NCBI GenBank assembly: GCA_050049805.1
Contig: JASFVN010000270.1
Span: 1 to 6,257, forward strand
Source: JABDNZ01 sp050049805
GTDB lineage: Bacteria > Gemmatimonadota > Gemmatimonadetes > Longimicrobiales > Gaopeijiaceae
Length of the DNA stretch: 6,257 nucleotides
Direction: 5' to 3'
A model generated the notes under the pieces. It did no database searches. It was given only the letters and a program-made list of their open reading frames with translations, and was not told the origin of the DNA. Shown piece by piece: positions 1 through 6,257 of this stretch. Position 1 is the stretch's first letter; the number at the start of each line of letters is the position of its first letter. Position numbers and translations under genes: made by a program.

Positions 1-753
1 GAAGCGGCACGAAAGCGTCTGGAGCCCTACGCGGATCGACTACGCATTCTCGAAATGAGATTCGACCAAGCCTTGAACGATGCCCTGGTGAGGAAGGAGG
101 GGTTGAACGGAGCCCTCCTGGACCTGGGTGTGTCTTCCCGGCAGCTCGACTCGGATCGCCGCGGCTTCGCCTTTCGAAGGGGATTGCCGCTGGACATGAG
201 AATGGGCGGCCCGGGGGAAGGCCAATCCGCAGCGGAGATCCTGAATTCCCGGCCCGAAGAGGAGTTGGCCCGGGTTTTTCGGGAGTACGGGGAAGAGCCC
301 AGGGCCAGGCGTCTTGCCAGGGAGATCGTGAAGCGGCGTGGTCACCGACGGTTCGAAACCAGCGACCACCTGGTGGCAGCCCTATCAGCAGTTTTGGGTC
401 GAAGCCCCCGACCCCGGGAAATGGCCAGGGTCTTCCAGGCCCTTCGGATCGTTGTGAATCAGGAGCTCCCCGTTTTGATGCAGACGCTGCCGGAGATCCG
501 GGATGTCCTCCTGCCGGAAGGTGTCCTGGCCGTCATCTCCTACCACTCCCTGGAGGACCGCATCGTGAAAGGGTCCTTCCGGGAGTGGAGTGCCGATTGC
601 GTTTGTCCTCCGGGTCTGCCTGTCTGCGTATGCGGGCACGAGCCTCGAGGGGAGCCGGTTTTCAAGAAGCCCCGGCGCCCGTCGAAGAAGGAGACTGACC
701 AGAACCCTCGGGCCCGAAGCGCCATGCTCCGGGCGTGGAGGAAGGCAGCGTGA
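1..753 (+). CDS. rsmH: 16S rRNA (cytosine-1402-N4)-methyltransferase RsmH (MraW), 5'-truncated by the window
   Basis: RsmH uses S-adenosylmethionine to methylate N4 of C1402 in the 16S rRNA decoding centre. The reading frame is open from base 1, so the gene starts upstream; the first in-frame ATG, at 55, lies inside the conserved domain and is not the real start. About 250 codons are present against roughly 300 for the family, so the N-terminal part with the glycine-rich SAM-binding motif is missing. Visible family signatures are LLDLGVSS followed by QLD (about 112-153), GFAFRRGLPLDMRM (about 163-204), GQSAAEIL, YGEE, the FQALRIVVNQEL segment (about 433-474), ISYHSLEDRIVK (about 535-570) and the C-terminal NPRARSAMLR. 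A CxC-x6-CxC cysteine motif lies at 598-633, in the C-terminal third. The stop overlaps the ftsL start by 4 bases. The family assignment is secure. Confidence 0.97.
   Translation, partial: EAARKRLEPYADRLRILEMRFDQALNDALVRKEGLNGALLDLGVSSRQLDSDRRGFAFRRGLPLDMRMGGPGEGQSAAEILNSRPEEELARVFREYGEEPRARRLAREIVKRRGHRRFETSDHLVAALSAVLGRSPRPREMARVFQALRIVVNQELPVLMQTLPEIRDVLLPEGVLAVISYHSLEDRIVKGSFREWSADCVCPPGLPVCVCGHEPRGEPVFKKPRRPSKKETDQNPRARSAMLRAWRKAA
737..745 (+). promoter_or_regulatory. Shine-Dalgarno of ftsL, decides its start
   Basis: The purine run GGAGGAAGG lies inside the rsmH coding end. Its GGAGG core is 8 bases before the GTG at 750. The other in-frame GTG, at 735, would lie upstream of this site and could not be served by it. 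This supports the GTG at 750 as the ftsL start. Confidence 0.75.
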
Positions 754-1034
754 ACCGCCTGGCCGGCACCAGCATGGTGGCCCTGGCATTGGCTGCTCTT
801 CTGGCTTCACTGGGCCTGGTCTCCCTCAGGCAGCGGGAGGCCCTGGATACCCTCGAGTATCTCGATTCCCTCCAGGAAGAGACCGCCGTAGAGGTGGGAA
901 CCCGGGAAGAACTGGAAAACCGGATCCGGGTCCTGGAGAGCCGGTCACGTGTGATGGGGATCGCTGAAGAGCGACTGGGGATGAGAGTAGCGCTGGACTC
1001 GGAGGTCATCCGTCTGACGGGAGAGGGTACGTGA
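750..1034 (+). CDS. ftsL: Cell division protein FtsL
   Basis: This is a small bitopic membrane protein of 94 residues, close to the usual FtsL size (about 90-120). FtsL forms a complex with FtsB/DivIC and FtsQ/DivIB and helps activate septal synthesis by FtsW-FtsI. A short N-terminal stretch (NRLAG) is followed by one hydrophobic segment at about residues 9-26, rich in Ala and Leu. A charged, heptad-like region at about 27-65 is consistent with a periplasmic coiled coil. The C-terminal motif RVMGIAEERLGMR (about 67-79) matches the conserved FtsL/DivIC pattern in which a short helix ends in a K/RLGM-type motif. The GTG start at 750 overlaps the rsmH stop as GTGA and has a well-placed Shine-Dalgarno; an upstream GTG at 735 would add five residues. 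FtsL is poorly conserved in sequence, so the call rests on architecture, the C-terminal motif and position between rsmH and ftsI. Confidence 0.88.
   Translation: MNRLAGTSMVALALAALLASLGLVSLRQREALDTLEYLDSLQEETAVEVGTREELENRIRVLESRSRVMGIAEERLGMRVALDSEVIRLTGEGT
1019..1027 (+). promoter_or_regulatory. Shine-Dalgarno of ftsI
   Basis: The purine run GGGAGAGGG ends 3 bases before the GTG at 1031; its GGAG core (1020-1023) is 7 bases away. It lies within the last codons of ftsL and supports the GTG start that overlaps the ftsL stop. Confidence 0.65.
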
Positions 1035-2995
1035 ACGCCGGCGCGCCGATCCGCTACCGATGGCGTCGCCGACTTCTCCTTGCGGGATGGATGGCCGCCG
1101 GCCTGGTCATCCTCGCCCGCTCCGCCAGCGTTCAGCTGGTTCAGGGCTCCTACTGGGCGACCCAGGCCCTGGCTCAGCATGAAAAGACCGTGGAGGTGAA
1201 GGCCCGACGGGGCTCCATACTGGACCGATATGAGAATCCCCTGGTGGAGAGCACCGGGACCATTCATGTCGAGGTGGCGCCCAGGGAACTCCGGCCCGAT
1301 ACCCGTGACGAGGTGGTGGCAGTCCTGACCTCGGAGTTGGATCTCAACCGCGAGACCCGGCAAAGAATCTCCGACCCCGAGCGGGCCTGGGTGGAGATTC
1401 ACGAAGGCTTTCCGCCCCGGGTCAGAGAGGTCCTCGATACGCTGCGAGGAGTCTATCTCACCCAGGATTGGACGCGTCGGCTCCAATACGGCGACCTGGC
1501 CCGGGACCTCCTGGGTGGGATCCAGGACGGAAAGGGCAGGGGGGGCATCGAGGGCCGCTTCGACGGCCACCTGCGGGGTACCGCCGGGGCAAAGATCCAG
1601 GCCCGAGACAATCTCCAGCACCCCATCCCCGGGCAGACGATTCAGATCACTCCTCCCGTGTCCGGCGGAGACGTGATCCTGACCCTGGATCGTGACCTGC
1701 AGGAAATCGGCCACCAGGAACTCTCCTCGGCCATCGAGGAGACCGGAGCCCGGGGTGGGAACCTCATCGTCCTGGTTCCGGAGACGGGGGAGATTCTCTC
1801 CCTGGTTTCGATTCAGAACAATGGGCCGGGAAACCTCTCGGCCATCACCTCGCCCTACGAGCCGGGGTCCACCCTGAAACCATTCACGGTAGCCTCGATC
1901 CTCGCTCACTCGGTGGCCTCCCTGGCAGACAGCGTCGACGGTGAGAACGGCCGCTGGATCGCTGGAGGAAAGCCCCTCACCGACGTGCATCCCTACGGGA
2001 TGATGACCTTGGCCGACGCCCTTCGTGTTTCCTCGAACATTGGCGTGGCGAAAATGGCCGAGGGGCTCTCCCCCGATCAGCAATACCAGATCTTGCGGGA
2101 TTTCGGATTCGGGTCTCCCACCGGCATCGATCTTCCGGCGGAAGAGGCCGGGATCCTTCCCCGGCCCGATGGGTGGTCCCGAAGCACAGCGTCCCGCCTG
2201 GCCATCGGCTATGGCGTTTCTGTCACTCCTCTCCAGATGGCCATGGCGTACGGAGCGCTGGCCAACGGAGGAAAACTCATGGAACCCCGGATCATCAAGG
2301 AACTCCGGGACCATGAGGGCCGAACCGTGTTCAAGTCCAAGCCCCAGGTGGTCCGCGAAGTGATTCCCGCCCGGTTGGCAAGCCAGATCTCCGAGGTGCT
2401 GGTGGATGTGGTGGAGGACGGAACCGGCTCCCAAGCTCAGCTGGCGACAATCCGGGTCGCGGGAAAAAGCGGCACGAGCAGAGCGAACGAAGGGGGCGTC
2501 TACGTAGACGGCCACTATGCCACCTTCGCCTGTTTCTTCCCCGTGGAGGACCCGCAGCTCGTCATCTTCGTGAAGTTGGATCGGCCCCAGGGCGCCTACT
2601 ACGGCGGCGCGACGGCCGCTCCAGTGACCCGGGCGACGATGGAGGCGGTGCTTGCCGCCCACCATGCGCCCATTGACTGGGAAGCCATGGCTTCCCTCGA
2701 CCGGCGGCAGCCGAGGAAACAACCTCTTCCGGGGGCTCCTTTCGCCTCAAGTACTCTTTCCCCTTCTCCCTCCGTCCGTACGCCCCGGACTATCACGCAA
2801 CCCGAGACGGGCGCTGTTGTCCCCGACGTCTCTGGTTTATCTCCTCGGCTGGCCGTCCGCCGGCTTCATGCACGCGGTTTTCGAGTTCTTTTGGATGCTT
2901 CGGGGCCTGTCATCGGAACCGATCCTCCGCCTTCCACCTCCCTCTCTCCGGGGGACACGGTGCGGATTCTGGTCGGAAGGATAGGGGATGGCTAG
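1031..2995 (+). CDS. ftsI: Division-specific penicillin-binding protein (class B transpeptidase) FtsI/PBP3 with a C-terminal PASTA domain
   Basis: This is a D,D-transpeptidase that cross-links septal peptidoglycan on the outer face of the membrane with FtsW; class B PBPs are beta-lactam targets. It has 654 residues. An Arg-rich N-terminus (8-14) precedes one membrane anchor at about 15-31. The dimerisation/pedestal domain begins with the ARRGSILDR motif (58-66). In the transpeptidase domain the three active-site motifs are all visible: SxxK as STLK (Ser280 nucleophile, Lys283) within YEPGSTLKPF, SxN as SSN (334-336), and KSGT (479-482) in place of the commoner KTGT. A Pro/Ser/Thr-rich linker at about 555-594 leads to a single PASTA domain at about 595-654, which resembles SpoVD/PBP2x-type proteins rather than E. 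coli FtsI. The GTG start forms a GTGA overlap with the ftsL stop. The tail uses more A/T-ending codons than the core. Position after ftsL favours the division enzyme over an elongation PBP2. Confidence 0.95.
   Translation: MNAGAPIRYRWRRRLLLAGWMAAGLVILARSASVQLVQGSYWATQALAQHEKTVEVKARRGSILDRYENPLVESTGTIHVEVAPRELRPDTRDEVVAVLTSELDLNRETRQRISDPERAWVEIHEGFPPRVREVLDTLRGVYLTQDWTRRLQYGDLARDLLGGIQDGKGRGGIEGRFDGHLRGTAGAKIQARDNLQHPIPGQTIQITPPVSGGDVILTLDRDLQEIGHQELSSAIEETGARGGNLIVLVPETGEILSLVSIQNNGPGNLSAITSPYEPGSTLKPFTVASILAHSVASLADSVDGENGRWIAGGKPLTDVHPYGMMTLADALRVSSNIGVAKMAEGLSPDQQYQILRDFGFGSPTGIDLPAEEAGILPRPDGWSRSTASRLAIGYGVSVTPLQMAMAYGALANGGKLMEPRIIKELRDHEGRTVFKSKPQVVREVIPARLASQISEVLVDVVEDGTGSQAQLATIRVAGKSGTSRANEGGVYVDGHYATFACFFPVEDPQLVIFVKLDRPQGAYYGGATAAPVTRATMEAVLAAHHAPIDWEAMASLDRRQPRKQPLPGAPFASSTLSPSPSVRTPRTITQPETGAVVPDVSGLSPRLAVRRLHARGFRVLLDASGPVIGTDPPPSTSLSPGDTVRILVGRIGDG
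2693..2992 (+). other. Low-complexity linker and single PASTA domain of FtsI
   Basis: This is the C-terminal 100 residues of the preceding gene product. Residues 555-594 are rich in Pro, Ser, Thr and Arg and look unstructured. Residues 595-654 fit the PASTA pattern: a VPDVSGLS opening, a helix with AVRRLHARGF, a strand, the turn DPPPSTSLSPGD and the closing strand TVRILVG. PASTA domains in PBPs and serine/threonine kinases have been linked to binding of peptidoglycan or beta-lactams and to localisation, but not every one binds muropeptide. Only one copy is present, whereas PBP2x has two. Confidence 0.85.
2975..2980 (+). promoter_or_regulatory. Shine-Dalgarno of murE
   Basis: GGAAGG lies 7 bases before the ATG at 2988 and inside the ftsI end. 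It supports the ATG that overlaps ftsI by 8 bases as the murE start. Confidence 0.6.
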
Positions 2996-4511
2996 CCCGA
3001 ATCTGCTCTTGAGCGACGTGGCCCGGCGCCTCGAGAGCGCAGGTCTCCTCGAGGAGGCCCGAGGCTTGGAGGACACACCTATCAACGGCGTGTCTCAGGA
3101 TTCCCGGTCGGTCTTACCGGGAAACCTCTTCCTGGCCTGGAAGGGCGTGGATCACGATGCCCACGACTACGTGGGCCAGGCCGTGGAGGCCGGCGCGGTA
3201 GCGGTGGTTCTGGAAGAGTTTGTTCCGACCCTGGACGTTCCGCAGCTCCGGGTAAACAACGGTCGAAGAGCCGGGGCTCTGGCCTCGGACGAGGTATACG
3301 GCTCCCCATGGACCGACCTCTTCGTCGGCGCAGTCACTGGGACCAACGGGAAGACCACGGTGGCCTATCTCGCTAGGCACCTCCTTCAGGCCCGAGGTCC
3401 CTCTCGGGCCTTCGGTACCCTGGGGTTGGTGGGGGAGGACGGACGTGTACGGGCAGGAACGGAAGGTCTGACTACCCCGGGACCTGTCCAGATCTCAGGG
3501 TGGCTAAGGGCCATGGTGGACGACGGGGTGAACCATGTGGCCTTTGAGGCCTCTTCCCATGCCCTGGCCCAACATCGTCTGGATGGGGTCAGGTTGGATG
3601 TGGCGTCTCTCACGAATCTGAGCCAGGACCATCTGGATTATCATGCCGACCTCGCCGAATACCGGGAAGCGAAGGCCAAGATCCTGAGCCTTCTCAAGCC
3701 CGAAGGTTGGGCCGTGGTGAATCGGGACGAATCGGCCTGGGACATGTTGGCTACCCCAGAGGGTCGGACGCTCTCCTTCGGTATCGGTGAAAAGCCGGAT
3801 AATGCAGGGGGCGAGGGGGGCTCGACCGGAAACCGAATCTCCTCCTCGGAGCCGGAGCTGGGGCCTGAGGGAGCCCGTTTCACCCTCCGATCCGGGACGG
3901 ATCAGACAGCCGTGAACCTTCCCCTCCTGGGCCGCTTCAACGTGGAGAACGCCCTGGCTGCCGCAGGGATTGCCAAAGTCGCCGGAATGACGCTGAAGGA
4001 GATCGCACAGGGTCTCTCACGCGTGCCCCAGATTCCTGGGAGACTGGAGCGGATCTGCACTGAGCCGGTGGCGGTCTACATCGACTTTGCCCATACCCCG
4101 GACGCTCTGGAACGGGTTCTCGGGACCCTCCGACCTCTGGTCGTGGGCCGGCTCCTGGTCCTCTTCGGTGCAGGGGGAGATCGAGATGCGGGGAAGCGGC
4201 CCCTCATGGGTGCGGCGGCTGCCCGCCTTGCAGACCTGGCCTTCGTCACTTCCGACAATCCCCGGACGGAGGACCCGGAGGTCATCATCGATGACGTGGT
4301 GGCTGGTATGGGCGATGGCCCGTATCGGCGCATCGCCGATCGTCGAGCGGCTATAGGAGCCGCCTTGGAGGAAGCTCGTCCCGGGGATCTTCTCCTCCTG
4401 GCAGGGAAGGGGCATGAGAGCTACCAAGTGGTGGGATTGGAGGCCAGCCCCTTCGATGAGGGCGCGATCGTCAGGGATCTCCTGGGTCTGGACCGGGAGG
4501 CTGCCTCATGA
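2988..4511 (+). CDS. murE: UDP-N-acetylmuramoyl-L-alanyl-D-glutamate--2,6-diaminopimelate ligase MurE
   Basis: This cytoplasmic ATP-dependent ligase adds the third residue of the stem peptide to UDP-MurNAc-L-Ala-D-Glu. The 507 residues are near the usual 480-510. The N-terminal UDP-binding domain has GVSQDSRSVLPGNLFLAWKG (34-53). The central ATPase domain carries the P-loop TGTNGKTT (117-124, Lys122), the substrate motif LTTPGP (161-166), FEASSHAL (186-193) and LTNLSQDHLDYH (208-219). Lys229, in EYREAKAK, is the probable carbamylated lysine by alignment with family members. GRFNVENALAA (315-325) precedes the C-terminal domain with DFAHTPDALE (366-375), GAGGDRDAGKRPLMG (394-408) and GKGHE (473-477). 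The DNPR motif at 423-426 is the known marker of meso-diaminopimelate specificity; L-lysine enzymes differ there. A Gly/Ser/Glu-rich stretch at about 267-291 looks like a flexible surface insertion. The start overlaps ftsI by 8 bases and the stop overlaps murF as ATGA. Confidence 0.97.
   Translation: MASPNLLLSDVARRLESAGLLEEARGLEDTPINGVSQDSRSVLPGNLFLAWKGVDHDAHDYVGQAVEAGAVAVVLEEFVPTLDVPQLRVNNGRRAGALASDEVYGSPWTDLFVGAVTGTNGKTTVAYLARHLLQARGPSRAFGTLGLVGEDGRVRAGTEGLTTPGPVQISGWLRAMVDDGVNHVAFEASSHALAQHRLDGVRLDVASLTNLSQDHLDYHADLAEYREAKAKILSLLKPEGWAVVNRDESAWDMLATPEGRTLSFGIGEKPDNAGGEGGSTGNRISSSEPELGPEGARFTLRSGTDQTAVNLPLLGRFNVENALAAAGIAKVAGMTLKEIAQGLSRVPQIPGRLERICTEPVAVYIDFAHTPDALERVLGTLRPLVVGRLLVLFGAGGDRDAGKRPLMGAAAARLADLAFVTSDNPRTEDPEVIIDDVVAGMGDGPYRRIADRRAAIGAALEEARPGDLLLLAGKGHESYQVVGLEASPFDEGAIVRDLLGLDREAAS
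4495..4500 (+). promoter_or_regulatory. Shine-Dalgarno of murF
   Basis: GGGAGG lies 7 bases before the ATG at 4508 and inside the murE end. It fits re-initiation at the ATGA overlap. Confidence 0.65.
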
Positions 4512-5893
4512 CCTTCCGGTGGACCGACGCTGAGGTCCGTTCCGCGTTGCGCCTTTCCCAGCCATCGGAGGGGGCCGGGAAGATGTACGGCCGCGTAACT
4601 ACCGACAGCCGCACGGTGGAGCCCGGCGACCTCTTCGTCGCCCTGGAGGGGGACCGCTTCGACGGCCATGACTTCCTCTCCCAAGCCGCGGAGAGAGGGG
4701 CCACAGGAGCCGTGGTGAGCAGGGCCGAGGCGGGGCTCGGTGTCGAGCTCTACCCGGTGGCCGACACGCTGGAAGCTCTGGGGAACCTGGCTCGCCATCG
4801 CGGAGCGGGCCTCACCGCAAAGGTGGTGGGGATCACCGGCTCCTCCGGAAAGACGACGATCAAGGACCTCCTGACCGAAACCCTGGCGGGGGCCTTCCGT
4901 GTCCACGCGACAAGAGGGAACTACAACAACCGCATTGGCTTACCTCTCACCCTCCTGGCGGCACCGGACGACACGGAAGTGCTGGTGCTGGAGATGGGAA
5001 CCAACGAACCCGGAGAGATTCGGGCCCTTACCGGCATTGCCCTGCCCCAGGTCGGGGTCGTTTCTACGGTCAGTGAAACACACCTGGAAAAGCTGGGCTC
5101 CCTGGAGGGGGTTCTGGACGAGAAGCTGGATCTTCTCAGGGGCCTTCCCGAGGACGGTACCGCTGTCGTCGGGGACGATCCGCCTGAGCTGGCGGAGCGG
5201 GCCGGTGAGATCGTGTCGAGGCTCATAGTAGCCGGCTGGAGTGAACGGGTGGGGCCGGAGAACCGGCCTGAGTCCCCCTCCATGTCGGGGGATGGCTGCT
5301 TCCGGTTCCGATGGAGGGGAGAAGCCGTGGATCTGAGCCTGCCAGGGCGGCACAGTGTGCAGAATGCTCTTCTGGCCCTGGCGGTGGCGGACGTGCTGGG
5401 GGTGCCGGCTCCCGACGCCGCTCGGCGGATCGGTGGTGTGACACCGAAGGCGATGCGAAGCGAGCTCAGGTCGGTGGGCGGCCTGACCCTTCTCGTGGAT
5501 TGCTACAACGCCAACCCCCAGAGCCTTCGAGCTGCCCTGGAGCTCCTGGAATCCATCGAGGGGCCAGGCCCTCGTGTAGCTGTCCTGGGAAGCATGCTGG
5601 AGCTGGGTCCCGGGACCCACTCCCTTCACAAGAAAGCCCTGGAAGACACGCTCACCTTCCCTCTGGACCTGGTGGTGGTCACGGGTCTCTTCGCCGAGGC
5701 CGCCGAGGGGCTCGGCCAACGCCATGGCGGCCCGGAGTTGATCGTAGCCCCGGATCTGGACGAGGCCCGGGAGATTCTCCTGGAGGCCCTGCGGGGGTCC
5801 GAGGTGGTCCTCCTGAAGGCGTCCCGGGGCGTGGCCATGGAGACACTGATTCCGAGCTTGGAAGAACACTTCGGATCGGGGAGGGCGGCCTGA
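4508..5893 (+). CDS. murF: UDP-N-acetylmuramoyl-tripeptide--D-alanyl-D-alanine ligase MurF
   Basis: MurF completes the cytoplasmic pentapeptide by adding D-Ala-D-Ala to UDP-MurNAc-tripeptide with ATP. The 461 residues match the family (about 450-470). The N-terminal domain has the Mur-ligase opening TTDSRTVEPGDLFVALEGDR (31-50) and FDGHDFL (51-57). The ATPase domain has the P-loop GITGSSGKTTIKD (108-120, Lys115), the MurF-typical GNYNNRIGLPLTLL (137-150), LEMGTNEPGEI (161-171) and SETHLEKLGSLEGV (189-202). Lys206, in the DEKLDLL segment, is the likely carbamylated lysine by family position. GRHSVQNALLA (280-290) precedes the C-terminal domain, with the diagnostic DCYNANPQSLRAAL (331-344), VLGSMLELG (359-367), HKKAL and LKASRGVAMET (436-446). 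It is a paralogue of MurE, but NYNN and CYNANP separate the two clearly. The ATG start overlaps the murE stop by 4 bases; mraY begins 1 base after the stop. Confidence 0.97.
   Translation: MTFRWTDAEVRSALRLSQPSEGAGKMYGRVTTDSRTVEPGDLFVALEGDRFDGHDFLSQAAERGATGAVVSRAEAGLGVELYPVADTLEALGNLARHRGAGLTAKVVGITGSSGKTTIKDLLTETLAGAFRVHATRGNYNNRIGLPLTLLAAPDDTEVLVLEMGTNEPGEIRALTGIALPQVGVVSTVSETHLEKLGSLEGVLDEKLDLLRGLPEDGTAVVGDDPPELAERAGEIVSRLIVAGWSERVGPENRPESPSMSGDGCFRFRWRGEAVDLSLPGRHSVQNALLALAVADVLGVPAPDAARRIGGVTPKAMRSELRSVGGLTLLVDCYNANPQSLRAALELLESIEGPGPRVAVLGSMLELGPGTHSLHKKALEDTLTFPLDLVVVTGLFAEAAEGLGQRHGGPELIVAPDLDEAREILLEALRGSEVVLLKASRGVAMETLIPSLEEHFGSGRAA
5880..5884 (+). promoter_or_regulatory. Shine-Dalgarno of mraY
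   Basis: GGAGG, part of a longer G-rich run at 5878-5885, lies 10 bases before the ATG at 5895 and inside the murF end. The spacing is slightly long but workable, and no better in-frame start is near. Confidence 0.55.
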
Positions 5894-5894
5894 G

Positions 5895-6257
5895 ATGCTC
5901 TACCACCTCCTTCCCCAGTTCTCGGATGTTCACATCATTTTCAACCTGTTCATCTACCTCACCTTCAGAGCGGCAGGGGCTGTGGTGACGTCCCTCCTGC
6001 TGGCTTTCGTCCTGGGTCCCATGACGATTCGCTGGCTGAAACGCATGGAAGTGGGGCAGGTGGTCAGGGATGACGGCCCGGAGACGCACTTCGGGAAGGC
6101 GGGCACGCCCACCATGGGGGGCGTCCTGATCATCATGTCGGCGGCCCTCTCCACCCTCCTCTGGGCTGATCTCACCAACGGATTCACCCTGGTGGCCTTG
6201 TCCGCCCTCCTCTGGATGGGGCTCCTGGGCTTCCTCGACGACTACCTGAAGGTGGTT
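5895..6257 (+). CDS. mraY: Phospho-N-acetylmuramoyl-pentapeptide-transferase MraY, 3'-truncated by the window
   Basis: MraY is a polytopic inner-membrane enzyme that moves phospho-MurNAc-pentapeptide from UDP to undecaprenyl phosphate, making lipid I. The window holds the first 121 codons of a protein usually about 360 residues long, and the frame is open to the last base. Family signatures are YLTFRA (21-26), a first clear hydrophobic helix at about 27-46, GQVVRDDGPETHFGKAGTPT (54-73) followed by MGG, further hydrophobic segments at about 76-91 and 97-113, and the catalytic-region Asp pair in GFLDDY (Asp115, Asp116), the same numbers as in the E. coli protein from memory. That numbering agreement supports the ATG at 5895. 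The gene follows murF after a single base, as in many dcw clusters, so it is probably co-transcribed and translationally coupled. Confidence 0.96.
   Translation, partial: MLYHLLPQFSDVHIIFNLFIYLTFRAAGAVVTSLLLAFVLGPMTIRWLKRMEVGQVVRDDGPETHFGKAGTPTMGGVLIIMSAALSTLLWADLTNGFTLVALSALLWMGLLGFLDDYLKVV

Noticed and set aside
55..57. ATG as a true start of rsmH
   Set aside because: The frame is open upstream to base 1, and the codons before it continue the conserved domain; the real start lies outside the window.
735..749. Upstream GTG as the ftsL start, adding five residues
   Set aside because: The only good Shine-Dalgarno, at 737-745, lies downstream of this codon and is correctly spaced for the GTG at 750.
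1539..1545. Run of seven G within ftsI as a possible phase-variable tract
   Set aside because: The frame is intact through it, the gene is expected to be essential, and short G runs are common in this GC-rich sequence. At most it is a sequencing-error risk.
662..2722. Long open frame of 686 codons on the minus strand
   Set aside because: It lies antisense to rsmH, ftsL and ftsI, whose products are clearly recognised. Its translation is low-complexity, rich in Gly, Arg, Pro and His, and shows no family signature. Long antisense frames are expected in GC-rich coding DNA with strong third-position bias.
4940..5869. Open frame of 309 codons on the minus strand
   Set aside because: It is fully antisense to murF, has no recognisable domain, and is the same GC-bias artefact.
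5891..5897. Possible terminator or promoter between murF and mraY
   Set aside because: Only one base separates the genes and no hairpin with a T run is visible; none of the junctions leaves room for a terminator.
5311..5988. Open frame of 225 codons on the plus strand across the murF end and mraY start
   Set aside because: It is out of frame with two well-supported genes, and its product is Gly/Arg/Pro/Ser-rich without a motif.

Overview
The window is a gene-dense stretch of a bacterial division and cell wall (dcw) cluster. It holds six genes on the + strand with no intergenic space: rsmH (5' end cut off by the window), ftsL, ftsI (a class B penicillin-binding protein with one C-terminal PASTA domain), murE, murF and mraY (3' end cut off). 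Four genes are complete and two are partial. I see no RNA gene, mobile element, CRISPR array, promoter or terminator.

Organism: the DNA is GC-rich (low-to-mid 60s percent by eye), with Shine-Dalgarno sites of the GGAGG type and both GTG and ATG starts. MurE carries the DNPR motif of meso-diaminopimelate-adding enzymes, so the peptidoglycan is probably of the mDAP type. The PASTA-tailed FtsI and the Cys-containing RsmH are not the E. coli type. The set would fit a high-GC, non-proteobacterial phylum; Gemmatimonadota or a related lineage is my guess from the general look of the proteins, at low confidence.

Layout: rsmH 1-753, ftsL 750-1034, ftsI 1031-2995, murE 2988-4511, murF 4508-5893, mraY 5895 to the window end. 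Consecutive genes overlap by 4, 4, 8 and 4 bases, and the last pair is separated by 1 base. Each start has its Shine-Dalgarno inside the preceding gene. This indicates one transcription unit with translational coupling.

How the genes work together: MurE and MurF successively add meso-diaminopimelate and D-Ala-D-Ala to the UDP-MurNAc peptide in the cytoplasm. MraY transfers the finished phospho-MurNAc-pentapeptide to undecaprenyl phosphate, giving lipid I. FtsI cross-links septal peptidoglycan outside the membrane, and FtsL is the small bitopic divisome protein that helps recruit and activate the septal synthase. RsmH methylates 16S rRNA and conventionally sits at the head of this cluster.

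I looked for an undescribed system and did not find one. The points worth a second look are modest: the PASTA tail of FtsI with its different codon use, the KSGT active-site variant, the four-cysteine motif of RsmH and the very tight gene overlaps.
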